A stretch of DNA of 37,220 nucleotides from Candidatus Paralachnospira caecorum (GTDB lineage Bacteria > Bacillota > Clostridia > Lachnospirales > Lachnospiraceae), in contig CAJFHG010000027.1 of the NCBI GenBank assembly GCA_904379015.1, positions 1 through 37,220 on the forward strand, given 5' to 3'. The translations under genes were made by a program, and so were the position numbers. The notes beneath the pieces were generated by a model. The model was not told the DNA's origin and did not search any database. It saw only the letters and a program-made list of their open reading frames with translations. How positions within the stretch are numbered: position 1 is the stretch's first letter; the number at the start of each line of letters is the position of its first letter. Of the stretch, positions 8,113 through 16,148 are shown one piece after another.

Positions 8113-8985
8113 CTATTTTCTTCTGAATTTCTCCCGGATGATCTGCTCCGAACCTGCCAGTACAGAGTCCAGACGCGCTCTGTCGCCGTCTGCCGCAGCC
8201 AGCAGAAATTCATATTCATCAAACAGCCCCTTCACATGCGGCACACATACCGCTCCCGCGTCGCTGCCCAGCGCCACATGAACGCCCAATGAAAGAGCCT
8301 TTCTCACGTTCCGGGTCTGCATGTCCACAATTTGGGACACCGCGTCTTCATCATACAGTCCCCGGCCTGCCAGATTTCCCACCGGAGCGATGGTGGGCAC
8401 CCAGACTGTGTCCGTTCCCGCCAGAAGTCCCAGCGTATCCTCTGTCATATACGCGCCGTGCTCAATGCTGTCTGCCCCGCTGATAACAGCGTCCCGGACC
8501 GTCTCAGCGCTGTTCACATGGACCATCACTGAAAATCCCTCTTCATGGCAGATGTGCACCAGCTCCTTCATTTCAGAGAGCGGAAGGCCCGTTCCCGTCA
8601 CTCTGCCGTATGTATTGAAATCCAGAAGGCCCGCGAACATGATCTTGATGAAATCCGCTCCCGCTTCCGCCGCCTTTTTTACCAGAGCGGCAAACTCCCG
8701 GACCGTCTCATACTCCAGTCCGACAATGCTTCCATAATGTCCCTTTTTATGGATCGCGAACACCGGGGACCGGTAATCAATGCCGTATTCTCCGGCAATC
8801 CGGGCCGCGTAGGACGAGACCCCGAGATAATCGCCGCCTTCCCGGAAAAAGGAAATTCCGGCCTTCTGGTATTCTGCCAGACGTTTTCTGATTTCTTCTT
8901 TATTGACGCCGTTTTTGTGAAGGGCCACGGCTTCCCTGTAATTGACCCCGTTCATGAATATATGCCCGTGGCATTCTCCGAACAT
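8113..8985 (-). CDS. Amidohydrolase-family metal-dependent hydrolase
   Basis: 290 aa. It is a compact amidohydrolase-superfamily TIM barrel that starts directly at the first metal site. Expected ligands are visible: HGH (His6, His8) near the N-terminus, Lys114 in FIKIMFAG (possible carboxylated lysine), His156 (VMVHVN), His176 (IEHGAYM) and Asp242 (LGSDAGA). The usual N-terminal beta-sandwich segment before the HxH is absent, so it is shorter than imidazolonepropionase or dihydroorotase (about 400 aa), but the ATG has a GGAAAGGAAG box and the form looks complete. It follows upp by 18 nt. The substrate is unknown; the position among uracil, NAD and purine genes hints at a nucleobase, cyclic amide or dipeptide, but does not prove it. 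Confidence 0.8.
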   Translation of the reverse strand: MFGECHGHIFMNGVNYREAVALHKNGVNKEEIRKRLAEYQKAGISFFREGGDYLGVSSYAARIAGEYGIDYRSPVFAIHKKGHYGSIVGLEYETVREFAALVKKAAEAGADFIKIMFAGLLDFNTYGRVTGTGLPLSEMKELVHICHEEGFSVMVHVNSAETVRDAVISGADSIEHGAYMTEDTLGLLAGTDTVWVPTIAPVGNLAGRGLYDEDAVSQIVDMQTRNVRKALSLGVHVALGSDAGAVCVPHVKGLFDEYEFLLAAADGDRARLDSVLAGSEQIIREKFRRK

Positions 8986-9003
8986 GAAACGCGCTTCCTT
9001 TCC

Positions 9004-9633
9004 CTACTTTGTTCCGAATATGCGGTCCCCCGCGTCTCCAAGGCCCGGACAGATATAGGCATTTGCGTTGAGCTCTCTGTCCACATGGCCGCAGTAGATC
9101 TGCACGTCGGGGTGCGCCTCCCTCAGTCTGCGGAGCCCCTCCGGCGCCGCGATGATGCAGAGAAATTTGATCTGCTTTCCGCCCCGCTCCTTGATGAAAT
9201 CAATGGCTGCCACGGCAGAGCCGCCAGTCGCCAGCATGGGATCCACCACCGTCACCAGCCTCTGTCCGATGGACTCCGGAAGCTTGCAGTAATATTCCTT
9301 CGGCTCATGGGTCTCCGGATCCCTGTAGATTCCGATGTGGCCCACCTTGGCTGACGGCACCAGCGTCAGGATCCCGCTCACCATCCCCAGTCCGGCCCGG
9401 AGAATGGGCACCACTGCCAGTTTTTTTCCGGAAATCATGGGCGTTCTGCAGGTTTCAATGGGCGTGGTCACTTCCACATCTTCCGTGGGCAGATCCCGGA
9501 AGGCCTCATACCCCATCAGCACCGCGATCTCCTCCACCAGCCGGCGGAATTCATTCGTGCCCGTCCTGCAGTCCCGCAGCATGGAGATTTTATGCTGGAT
9601 CAGCGGATGATCCATCATCAATACATTGTCCAT
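9004..9633 (-). CDS. upp: Uracil phosphoribosyltransferase
   Basis: 209 aa, full family length. It converts uracil and PRPP to UMP in pyrimidine salvage, in the cytoplasm. The PRPP-binding loop [15 protein letters not shown] (about 130-145) is canonical, and the C-terminal uracil-binding segment [18 protein letters not shown] is complete. Other hallmarks are [12 protein letters not shown] and a KEYYCKLP stretch in the flexible hood region. The ATG at 9633 follows TAGGAGG. It lies 10 nt after a small Cys-containing protein gene and upstream of the amidohydrolase. Confidence 0.97.
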   Translation of the reverse strand: MDNVLMMDHPLIQHKISMLRDCRTGTNEFRRLVEEIAVLMGYEAFRDLPTEDVEVTTPIETCRTPMISGKKLAVVPILRAGLGMVSGILTLVPSAKVGHIGIYRDPETHEPKEYYCKLPESIGQRLVTVVDPMLATGGSAVAAIDFIKERGGKQIKFLCIIAAPEGLRRLREAHPDVQIYCGHVDRELNANAYICPGLGDAGDRIFGTK

Positions 9634-9643
9634 ATGTATCCTC

Positions 9644-9817
9644 CTACATCTGTTTTCTCACAACCGCATACTCGTCATCCAGCTGGAAATAAGGACATTC
9701 TGAAAAGCTTCCGCTCAGGAAACGTCCCATCTCATCCTCATCCAGACTGGCGTTGCAGATATAATAACCGTACTCTTCCTCATACTGATAATTGGCGCAT
9801 GCCTCACAGTTTGCCAT
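9644..9817 (-). CDS. Small conserved protein, DUF6472-like
   Basis: 57 aa: begins [12 protein letters not shown] and ends EYAVVRKQM. Four cysteines (Cys4, Cys7, Cys21, Cys41) and an acidic LDEDEM motif recall small Lachnospiraceae proteins that I associate with DUF6472. The CxxC and spaced cysteines suggest a small metal-binding fold, but no function is known. Translation is probably coupled: its start overlaps the last 14 nt of nadE, and it ends 10 nt before upp. The codon pattern and the tight fit between two sure genes make it likely to be real despite its size. Confidence 0.8.
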   Translation of the reverse strand: MANCEACANYQYEEEYGYYICNASLDEDEMGRFLSGSFSECPYFQLDDEYAVVRKQM

Positions 9818-11753
9818 CTTTTTTCTCCTCCAGCGCTTCCACTTCCTTCAGCCACAGTCCTGCGCAGGCATCGCTGGGCATCCTCAGATCTCCCCTGGGA
9901 GAGACTGCCACGCTTCCCACCTTGGGGCCGTCGGGCAGACAGGAACGTTTGAACTGCTGAGAAAAGAACCTGCGGTAAAAGGTCTTCAGCCATTTCAGGA
10001 CTGTTTCCTTTTCATAACCCCCCGCGAAAGCCGCGCAGGCCAGACGGAAGATCTTTTCCGGACGGTATCCGAAGCGCAGAATATAATACAGGAAGAAATC
10101 ATGAAGCTCATAAGGGCCCACGATATCCTCTGTCTTCTGGGAAATCTTTCCGTCCTCCGGGGGCAGAAGCTCCGGGCTCACCGGAGTGTCCAGCACATCA
10201 AACAGGATTTCCTTCAGCTTCTCTTCTCCGCAGGTCTCCGCGTAATAACGGACCAGATGGCGGACCAGAGTCTTCGGCACCGAAGCGTTGACACCGTACA
10301 TGGACATATGGTCACCGTTGTAGGTGGCCCATCCCAGCGCCAGCTCCGACATATCGCCGGTGCCGATCACAAGCCCTCCGCTTTTATTGGCAATATCCAT
10401 GAGCACCTGGGTCCGCTCTCTGGCCTGGCTGTTTTCATACGTCACAGAATGATCCGACATCTCCTGTCCGATATCCCGGAAGTGGAGGGTGACCGCCTCC
10501 CGGATATCTACCTCCTGAAGCTCGGCTCCCAGCGTCCTGGTCAGCTCGCAGGCGTTGGTATAGGTCCTGTCTGTGGTGCCGAAGCAGGGCATGGTCACCG
10601 CCGTGATCTGCTTTCTGGGAAGCCCCAGAAGGTCAAAGGCACGCACCGCCACAAGCAGAGCCAGCGTGGAATCCAGCCCGCCGGAAATCCCCACCACCGC
10701 GTTTCTGCATCCGGTATGGGCGAGACGTTTTTTCAGTCCCATGGCCTGGATGGATAGGATCTCCTCACAGCGTTTGTCCCGGTCCTCTTTCTTTCCCGGC
10801 ACAAAGGGAGCGGGATCGATCGTCCGCTCAAGCTCCGCTTCCGGCAGATCCATATGGAAGGAAACCTTCATATATCCCTGGCTGTCCACCGGACCAAAAG
10901 TGGTCAGCCGCCTTCTTTCATTTTTCAGCCGTTCCAGATCCAGATCCGCGCAGATCAGACCTGTGGAAAACCGTTCTGACTCTTTCAGAAGCGTTCCGTT
11001 TTCATAGATCAGATTATGGCCCGCAAAGACCAGATCCGTGGAGGATTCGCCCTCACCGGCGTCCGCGTACACATAGCCGCTGACCAGTCTTGCCGACTGA
11101 CTGCCGATCAGGCTCCGCCTGTACGCGTCCTTTCCGGTGGTCTCATCGCTGGCAGAGGAATTGACGATCACTGTGGCGCCTGCCAGCGCGTGGCGTCCGC
11201 TGGGCGGATTCGGAACCCAGACATCCTCACAGACCTCAGCCGCGACCACAAGTCCTTCCACATTCATGCAGGTAAACAGGATATCGGTCCCCATGGGAAC
11301 GAAATCCGCGATCCCGCTGGCCATCTCCACCTTTTCCATGGTGACGCTCCTGCTTCCCGGGCGGAAATGACGCGCTTCATAGAACTCGGAATAATTGGGA
11401 ATGTGAGTTTTGGGCACCAGTCCCAGTATCTGTCCGTCTTTCACAGCCGCCATCACATTATAAAGCTGGCCGTCCTTTTCCCAGGGAAGTCCCACAAACA
11501 CCAGCATATCCCAGTCCTTTGTGTGATCCGCCAGAACCGCCAGCTCCTTTCTCGCCGACGCGAGAAGCGTATCCTGAAGAAACAAATCGCTGCAGGTATA
11601 TCCGGTCAGGCACAGCTCCGGAAATACCACGATCTTCACCTTCCTGGCCGCCGCCTCCCGGCACAGCGCCTCGATCTGGCCCCTGTTGAAGACCGGATCA
11701 GCCACGCAGACCTTCGGCGTCGCCGCTGCCACTCTCACAAAACCCTGTTCCAT
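9804..11753 (-). CDS. nadE: Glutamine-dependent NAD+ synthetase
   Basis: 649 aa. It makes NAD+ from nicotinate adenine dinucleotide, ATP and glutamine. The N-terminal nitrilase-type glutaminase (about 1-280) has the catalytic triad Glu46 (FPELCLTGY), Lys115 (VPKTHIPNY) and Cys175 (AAEVCEDVW). The C-terminal synthetase (about 325-640) has the PP-loop SGGLDST (357-363) and the NAD synthetase motif GTGDMSELALGWATYNGDH. The size and layout match the long, ammonia-channelling form (as in Mycobacterium), not the short ammonia-only NadE. The ATG at 11753 follows AAGGGAGA; an in-frame ATG at 11774 has a weaker site. It heads the minus-strand run toward purL. Confidence 0.97.
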   Translation of the reverse strand: MEQGFVRVAAATPKVCVADPVFNRGQIEALCREAAARKVKIVVFPELCLTGYTCSDLFLQDTLLASARKELAVLADHTKDWDMLVFVGLPWEKDGQLYNVMAAVKDGQILGLVPKTHIPNYSEFYEARHFRPGSRSVTMEKVEMASGIADFVPMGTDILFTCMNVEGLVVAAEVCEDVWVPNPPSGRHALAGATVIVNSSASDETTGKDAYRRSLIGSQSARLVSGYVYADAGEGESSTDLVFAGHNLIYENGTLLKESERFSTGLICADLDLERLKNERRRLTTFGPVDSQGYMKVSFHMDLPEAELERTIDPAPFVPGKKEDRDKRCEEILSIQAMGLKKRLAHTGCRNAVVGISGGLDSTLALLVAVRAFDLLGLPRKQITAVTMPCFGTTDRTYTNACELTRTLGAELQEVDIREAVTLHFRDIGQEMSDHSVTYENSQARERTQVLMDIANKSGGLVIGTGDMSELALGWATYNGDHMSMYGVNASVPKTLVRHLVRYYAETCGEEKLKEILFDVLDTPVSPELLPPEDGKISQKTEDIVGPYELHDFFLYYILRFGYRPEKIFRLACAAFAGGYEKETVLKWLKTFYRRFFSQQFKRSCLPDGPKVGSVAVSPRGDLRMPSDACAGLWLKEVEALEEKKDGKL

Positions 11754-11798
11754 ATTTCTGTTCTCCCTTATCATCCATTTCTTTTGTTTATGTATGTG

Positions 11799-11849
11799 TC
11801 CGGACGCAGCCCGCCTGCCTGACGACAGGGCGGCCCGTTCCCGTCCGGA
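11799..11849. other. GC-rich hairpin between rubrerythrin and nadE
   Basis: An 8-bp outer stem TCCGGACG/CGTCCGGA encloses a GC-rich inner stem (CCCGCC.../GGCGG). No U-tract follows on either strand. It may weaken read-through from rubrerythrin or lie in the nadE leader; no known riboswitch was recognised. Confidence 0.5.
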
Positions 11850-11870
11850 TTTCAGGCTCTGCCCATTATA

Positions 11871-12467
11871 TCACAAATACGGAGCCATTTCCACTCTGAT
11901 AAAGTATCCTTTGTCATGCTTGCAGACGGGACAGATCTCCGGCACTCTGGTACCCGTATAAATATAGCCGCAGTTCAGGCACATATAACTGGTCTCCAGC
12001 TCCGATTCAAACAGCTGCCCCTTCTCCAGAAGCTCGGCAAACCGGCCGAACCGGTCCCCGTGGATCTTTTCAATCTCCGCGATCTGGCGGAAGCTGGCCG
12101 CCACAGCCCGGAACCCTTCCTCCTCAGCCACCTTCGCGAACGCCGGATATATGTTTCCGTGCTCTTCATATTCATCATGCCTTGCCGCCTTCAGAAGACT
12201 TAAGGCGTCGTCATAAACCTCGATCGGGTAGGTCCCGTCAATCTCCAGGTTTTCCCCCGTCAGTTCCTTCAGATGATTGTAGAAAATCTCCGCGTGCTCT
12301 TTTTCCTGGTCAGCCGTAAAACGGAACACCTGCTCCACGATCTGAAGCTTTTCTTTCTTTGCCTTGCCCGCCGCGATGGTATAGCGGTTCCTTGCCTGAC
12401 TCTCACCCGCAAAGGCGCGAAGAAGATTTTTCTTTGTCTCACTGTCTCTCAAATTCATGTTTGCCAT
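11871..12467 (-). CDS. rbr: Rubrerythrin
   Basis: 198 aa. A cytoplasmic non-haem di-iron peroxidase that reduces H2O2 in anaerobes. The N-terminal four-helix ferritin-like domain (about 1-150) supplies Glu/His iron ligands in AGESQARNRY (Glu22), DQEKEHAE (Glu57/His58), and later E..H segments (Glu101 region and EIEKIHGDRF). The C-terminal rubredoxin domain has two CxxC knuckles (Cys163/Cys166 and Cys179/Cys182). Length is typical. The ATG follows a CAGGAGG box. It stands alone: a terminator precedes it (12572-12590) and a hairpin follows it. Oxidative-stress control (PerR type) is common in the family, but I see no clear Per box. Confidence 0.95.
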   Translation of the reverse strand: MANMNLRDSETKKNLLRAFAGESQARNRYTIAAGKAKKEKLQIVEQVFRFTADQEKEHAEIFYNHLKELTGENLEIDGTYPIEVYDDALSLLKAARHDEYEEHGNIYPAFAKVAEEEGFRAVAASFRQIAEIEKIHGDRFGRFAELLEKGQLFESELETSYMCLNCGYIYTGTRVPEICPVCKHDKGYFIRVEMAPYL

Positions 12468-12494
12468 TTGAAACCTCCTGAAAATGAATCATTT

Positions 12495-12591
12495 CCGCAT
12501 TCCGCGGATCATAAAACTGCTCATTCATTTCCAGTATGCTCCAAATATGCCGCTTTATACCTGCAGGGGATAAAAAACCGCATTCCGCGGA
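12495..12591. repeat. Direct repeat CCGCATTCCGCGGA flanking the rubrerythrin upstream region
   Basis: Two identical 14-bp copies lie at 12495-12508 and 12578-12591, 83 bp apart. The right copy forms the stem of the operon terminator; the left copy lies in the rubrerythrin leader, without a T-run. Each contains the palindrome TCCGCGGA. Confidence 0.7.
12572..12590 (-). terminator. Terminator of the lar/MoxR/VWA run
   Basis: On the minus strand a short CCGC-GGAAT-GCGG hairpin is followed by T6, 8 nt after the VWA gene stop. The stem is short but GC-pure, and the U-tract is good. Confidence 0.65.
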
Positions 12592-12597
12592 CGCTTC

Positions 12598-14376
12598 CTA
12601 ATCATCGGCATCCAGCTGCCGCTTCAGATATTCTCCGACCACGTTGGAAAAATTGGCGATGTCGCGGATATACGCGAAATCCTTCCCGAATATTTTTTTC
12701 TCCGCGGCCAGATCCGCTTCCTTGCCCGCGAAAACGCCGAGTACGGAAATGCCCATGCCTCTCACCTTCCGCACCTCTCCCGCCGTATCCTGAACAGCAT
12801 AATCTCCTCCATAGGAGTGGGGATTCTTGCTGTTGGGCCGGTTCACGATGATATCATTGGGCCTTCCGTCGCTGAGCACGATCAGGATCTTGTTTTCCTC
12901 CTGACGGCCGAGCAGCCCTTCCGCCGCGGCGCGGATCGCCAGTCCGTCCCGGTTATTGGACGATGTGGTGTACTCCATAATGTTTTTGTCAGAGGACCGG
13001 TCATCGTCATAGTCCCGAAAACGGTGCAGCACCGTATAATCCCAGAAAGTACAGAAGCTCATGACCCGGTGAGGAAGAAACACGTTGCTGAGCGCCCGGC
13101 TGATGATATAGCCCTGGAGCGCCACCTTGGACTGCCGCACCCGCTGAGAGCCGCTGGCATCAATGAGCACATCCACCACAAAATCAGAAGAATGCCTGCC
13201 CAGGATTCTGCTGAACAGTCTCCTGTCATTGGTCCGCCCCACCTTCCACAGAAGATTCGGCACGATCTGACCGTGGTCGTCCCTAGTATATTCTGTCTCA
13301 CTGCGGCGTACCAGCGCCTGACGCAGGATGTCGGTCAGGATGGAAATATTCTTCCTGGCCAGATTATGGTTCTGAGAATAGACTCTTCTGTTCTGCTCCG
13401 TCTGGCGCAGCGCGTACTGATACTGGTAATTATTCCGGACAGGATTTTTAAGGATCCCCTCTGTAAAATAAAGGCTGCAGTCCGCGTGGGGGCCGCGGCA
13501 GAGCCGGTAATTCAGCCTTCTGCTTTCCAGCGGGTTCAGATAGGATTTTCCAAAATTGAGTTCCACATAGGAGTAAACCTTTTTCAGATCCTCCTCCGTC
13601 ACCTTTACCACATGGGCCGGCCTGTCCCCCTCGTCCTCCTTTTCCTCCTGTTCCTCTTCCGCGGTCCGGGTCATGGACTGGGACAGACGGCGCATGTAAT
13701 CGTCAAAACTCTCCTCCGAGGCCGTATCCTTCAGGAAATCCCTCCAGCCATATTCAGCCAGCTCCTCCAGCGTCACAGAAAGAACCTCTTCCAGCGTACC
13801 GCTTTTCTGTTCAAAGGTCTGGTCCAGAAGCCGGTTGTAAAGCCCGTCCACTGTCCGGATAATATCCATGGTGTCCGACGCCTCCTCCAGGGCCTGCACG
13901 GAAGCGGCCGCCTCCTCCAGCTTTCTGGTGGTCCTGTAGGCGGGATCCAGAGTTTTCTTCATCATGGTAAATTTGAGCATGCCGGCCAGCGACTCGGTGA
14001 GCCGCCTGTAGTCAAATTCAATGGTGTCCGAAAACGCCCGACGCCTGATGTCCGCCACCCCCGGCCGCTCCTGCACCGCCCGTCTGTATACGGCCGCGTC
14101 CACGCAGGTCTGGGCAAACAGCATGAGATTGCGCTCGTCCGCTCCCAGGAATGTCTTTTTCACCACATAAAGAGCCAGGGCGTCTTTGTCAAAATACCTG
14201 GCAAAGGCTCCCTGCTTCACTGCGTCATATAAGGAAATATATCTGGATTTCTCAAAGGATTCCACATCCAGCCGGATATCCAGGCTGTAATCCCCGCTGA
14301 CTGTCCACATCAGATTCCGGACCCGGTTCTGCACCTCCGCCTGGTATTCATGCTCCAAATAATCTTTTTCTTCCAT
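12598..14376 (-). CDS. VWA-domain protein (CobT/NorD-like partner of a MoxR ATPase)
   Basis: 592 aa. The C-terminal von Willebrand A domain (about 395-590) has the MIDAS motif DASGS (406-410), a later threonine/serine stretch (YTTSSNNRDG) and LSDGRPND. The N-terminal 380 residues are helical and unassigned, with an acidic patch around 239-250 and several basic stretches. This layout matches the large subunits that pair with MoxR AAA+ ATPases (CobT, NorD, CbbO, BchD-type), which remodel or metallate target enzymes. The ATG at 14376 follows AGAAGG; a longer in-frame start at 14445 would overlap the ATPase gene. It is last in the run, 52 nt after its ATPase partner and directly downstream of larB. 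A role in nickel-pincer enzyme maturation is inference. Confidence 0.8.
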   Translation of the reverse strand: MEEKDYLEHEYQAEVQNRVRNLMWTVSGDYSLDIRLDVESFEKSRYISLYDAVKQGAFARYFDKDALALYVVKKTFLGADERNLMLFAQTCVDAAVYRRAVQERPGVADIRRRAFSDTIEFDYRRLTESLAGMLKFTMMKKTLDPAYRTTRKLEEAAASVQALEEASDTMDIIRTVDGLYNRLLDQTFEQKSGTLEEVLSVTLEELAEYGWRDFLKDTASEESFDDYMRRLSQSMTRTAEEEQEEKEDEGDRPAHVVKVTEEDLKKVYSYVELNFGKSYLNPLESRRLNYRLCRGPHADCSLYFTEGILKNPVRNNYQYQYALRQTEQNRRVYSQNHNLARKNISILTDILRQALVRRSETEYTRDDHGQIVPNLLWKVGRTNDRRLFSRILGRHSSDFVVDVLIDASGSQRVRQSKVALQGYIISRALSNVFLPHRVMSFCTFWDYTVLHRFRDYDDDRSSDKNIMEYTTSSNNRDGLAIRAAAEGLLGRQEENKILIVLSDGRPNDIIVNRPNSKNPHSYGGDYAVQDTAGEVRKVRGMGISVLGVFAGKEADLAAEKKIFGKDFAYIRDIANFSNVVGEYLKRQLDADD

Positions 14377-14428
14377 GCCGCACCTTCTTATCGTTTCGCT
14401 GTCCGGACCATCCGGACCGTCCTGCCGC

Positions 14429-15352
14429 TCATCCCTCAAACACATCCGCCGCCGTCCAGCTGTCCGGAATCCTGGTCATGACCACATCGCCGATGATCTC
14501 TTTTTCAAAAATGTCAAAGGTTTTGTTGGTAATGCCCATTTTCACCGCCATGGAAGGCTTCAGGCCGCTTCTCATGGTCTTCATGGCCGCCAGAAGCCCT
14601 CTCAGGTCAAGAGGTCTGGTGGTGATCTCGCCATTGGACGCCTTCAGCTGCAGATCCAGAAACAGACCGGCAAACTGCTCCATGGCCGCGGGCTTTCCGT
14701 CCGGAAAGGTCACGCGGAAAATCTTCATCAGCGTCTCCTCGTCCACCGGCGGCATGTCGATCACCAGAAATCTGGATACCAGCGCTTCATTCAGCTCCTT
14801 CGTGCCCGCGTATCCGTAATTCATGGTTCCGATGAAGCGGGCTGCCGGATGGAGCCGGATCTTGTCGTATCCGGGCACATCGATGATCCGTCTGTGATCC
14901 AGCGTGGCGTGAAGCACAGACACCGCGTCGTTCTTGGCCATGTTGATCTCATCCATCACTCCGAAGCCGCCGTACTCGGCGCACAGGTAAACCGGCCCCC
15001 TGCGCAGCGTCACTTCATTATTGACAAACGTATCGGTTCCGATCAGCGAGCTGCTGTCCGTGTTCACATGGAAAGAAATATTGTAGACGGGCCGCCCGAA
15101 CAGACAGGCCAGATTCTCGGCCAGCACATTTTTTCCAGTCGCCTTCGAGCCGGAAAGAAGAAGATTTTCTCCCTGCAGAAGAGCCGCGATGGCCTGCTCC
15201 AGGATCTCCTTTCCGTAAAAGGGAATGGACGGCGCGGCCAGACGCTTCTTCTGGCTCTCCTCCACTTCATAGCGCTTCCGGAACGCCTCCAGATCGGCTA
15301 TGAGTCCCCCGTCTACCTGCTGTTCTCTCAAGACATCGATTTCCGTTCCCAT
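14429..15352 (-). CDS. MoxR-type AAA+ ATPase
   Basis: 307 aa. AAA+ module with Walker A GSKATGKN (68-75), Walker B VMDEIN (132-137) and a sensor-like FIGTMNYGYAG around 180-190; the segment with TTRPLDLRGLL fits the sensor 2/lid region. It resembles GvpN/NorQ/CbbQ-type ATPases. Oddity: the residue after the Walker A lysine is Asn rather than Ser/Thr, which normally coordinates Mg2+. The ATG at 15352 comes 1 nt after the larB stop, with AAGGAAAGGAAC inside the larB end, so translation is probably coupled to larB. Its natural partner is the VWA gene just downstream. Confidence 0.85.
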   Translation of the reverse strand: MGTEIDVLREQQVDGGLIADLEAFRKRYEVEESQKKRLAAPSIPFYGKEILEQAIAALLQGENLLLSGSKATGKNVLAENLACLFGRPVYNISFHVNTDSSSLIGTDTFVNNEVTLRRGPVYLCAEYGGFGVMDEINMAKNDAVSVLHATLDHRRIIDVPGYDKIRLHPAARFIGTMNYGYAGTKELNEALVSRFLVIDMPPVDEETLMKIFRVTFPDGKPAAMEQFAGLFLDLQLKASNGEITTRPLDLRGLLAAMKTMRSGLKPSMAVKMGITNKTFDIFEKEIIGDVVMTRIPDSWTAADVFEG

Positions 15353-15353
15353 T

Positions 15354-16118
15354 TTACTGTTCCTTTCCTTCTGTTCCCTCAACGATCAGGCGGTTGATCT
15401 GGGCACCCATATAACCGCCTCCGAATCCGTTGTCAATATTCACCACTGCCATGCCCTCCGCGCAGGAATTCAGCATGCTGAGCAGCGGGGCCACTCCTGC
15501 GAACCCGGCTCCGTAGCCGACCGACGTGGGCACAGCTATGACCGGTTTATCCACCAGTCCCGTGATCACGCCGCCCAGCGCCCCCTCCATTCCCGCCACC
15601 GCGACAATGCAGTTTGCCTTCCGGATATCTTCGATCTTGGAAAAAAGGCGGTGGATCCCGGCCACTCCCACGTCAAAGACCCGCAGGACCCGGCTTCCGT
15701 GAAATTCCGCCGTCCGGGCAGCCTCCTCCGCCACGGGAATGTCCGCCGTTCCTCCGGTGCAGACCGCCACCAGGCCCTTCTGCTCCACCGGAAAGGGCTC
15801 ATACTTGAGGATCCTTGACATCTCGTCATAGACCACCTCCGGCACGGCGGCTTTTACAGCCTCATACTGGGTCCGGTCCGCTCTCGTTCCCATGACGTTG
15901 ACCTGTCTCTCCCGAAATGTCTCATAAATATGGACCAGATGGGAAAGCTGCTTTCCCTGGCAGAAGATCACCTCGCCAAATCCTCTTCTCCTGCTTCTGT
16001 GGAAATCGATCTTGGCACAGCCGATATCCGCATATTCCTGGCCGCCCAGCATGATTTCCGCCTCCTCCAGCGGCAGTGTCCCGTTTTTGACCTGTTCCAG
16101 TACTTCTCTTATCTCCAT
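15354..16118 (-). CDS. larB: Nickel-pincer cofactor biosynthesis protein LarB (NaAD carboxylase/hydrolase)
   Basis: 254 aa. LarB carboxylates the pyridinium ring of nicotinate adenine dinucleotide and splits the dinucleotide, giving P2CMN for the Ni-pincer cofactor. The C-terminal PurE/AIR-carboxylase-like domain (about 115-245) has GGTADIPVAEEA, VAGMEGALGGV and the segment MLNSCAEG. Cys219 aligns with the cysteine reported to form the covalent substrate adduct in Lactiplantibacillus LarB. Length is typical. AGGAG precedes the ATG. It comes after larC and larE in the same transcript; the order here is larC-larE-larB, and larA is not in the window. Confidence 0.95.
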   Translation of the reverse strand: MEIREVLEQVKNGTLPLEEAEIMLGGQEYADIGCAKIDFHRSRRRGFGEVIFCQGKQLSHLVHIYETFRERQVNVMGTRADRTQYEAVKAAVPEVVYDEMSRILKYEPFPVEQKGLVAVCTGGTADIPVAEEAARTAEFHGSRVLRVFDVGVAGIHRLFSKIEDIRKANCIVAVAGMEGALGGVITGLVDKPVIAVPTSVGYGAGFAGVAPLLSMLNSCAEGMAVVNIDNGFGGGYMGAQINRLIVEGTEGKEQ

Positions 16119-16148
16119 AATCTGTCCGCTCCTGTCTGATTCTCTCTG

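Noticed and set aside
12817-14232. 471-codon plus-strand frame over the second VWA gene
   Set aside because: Antisense shadow without domain features; the minus strand has the MIDAS motif.
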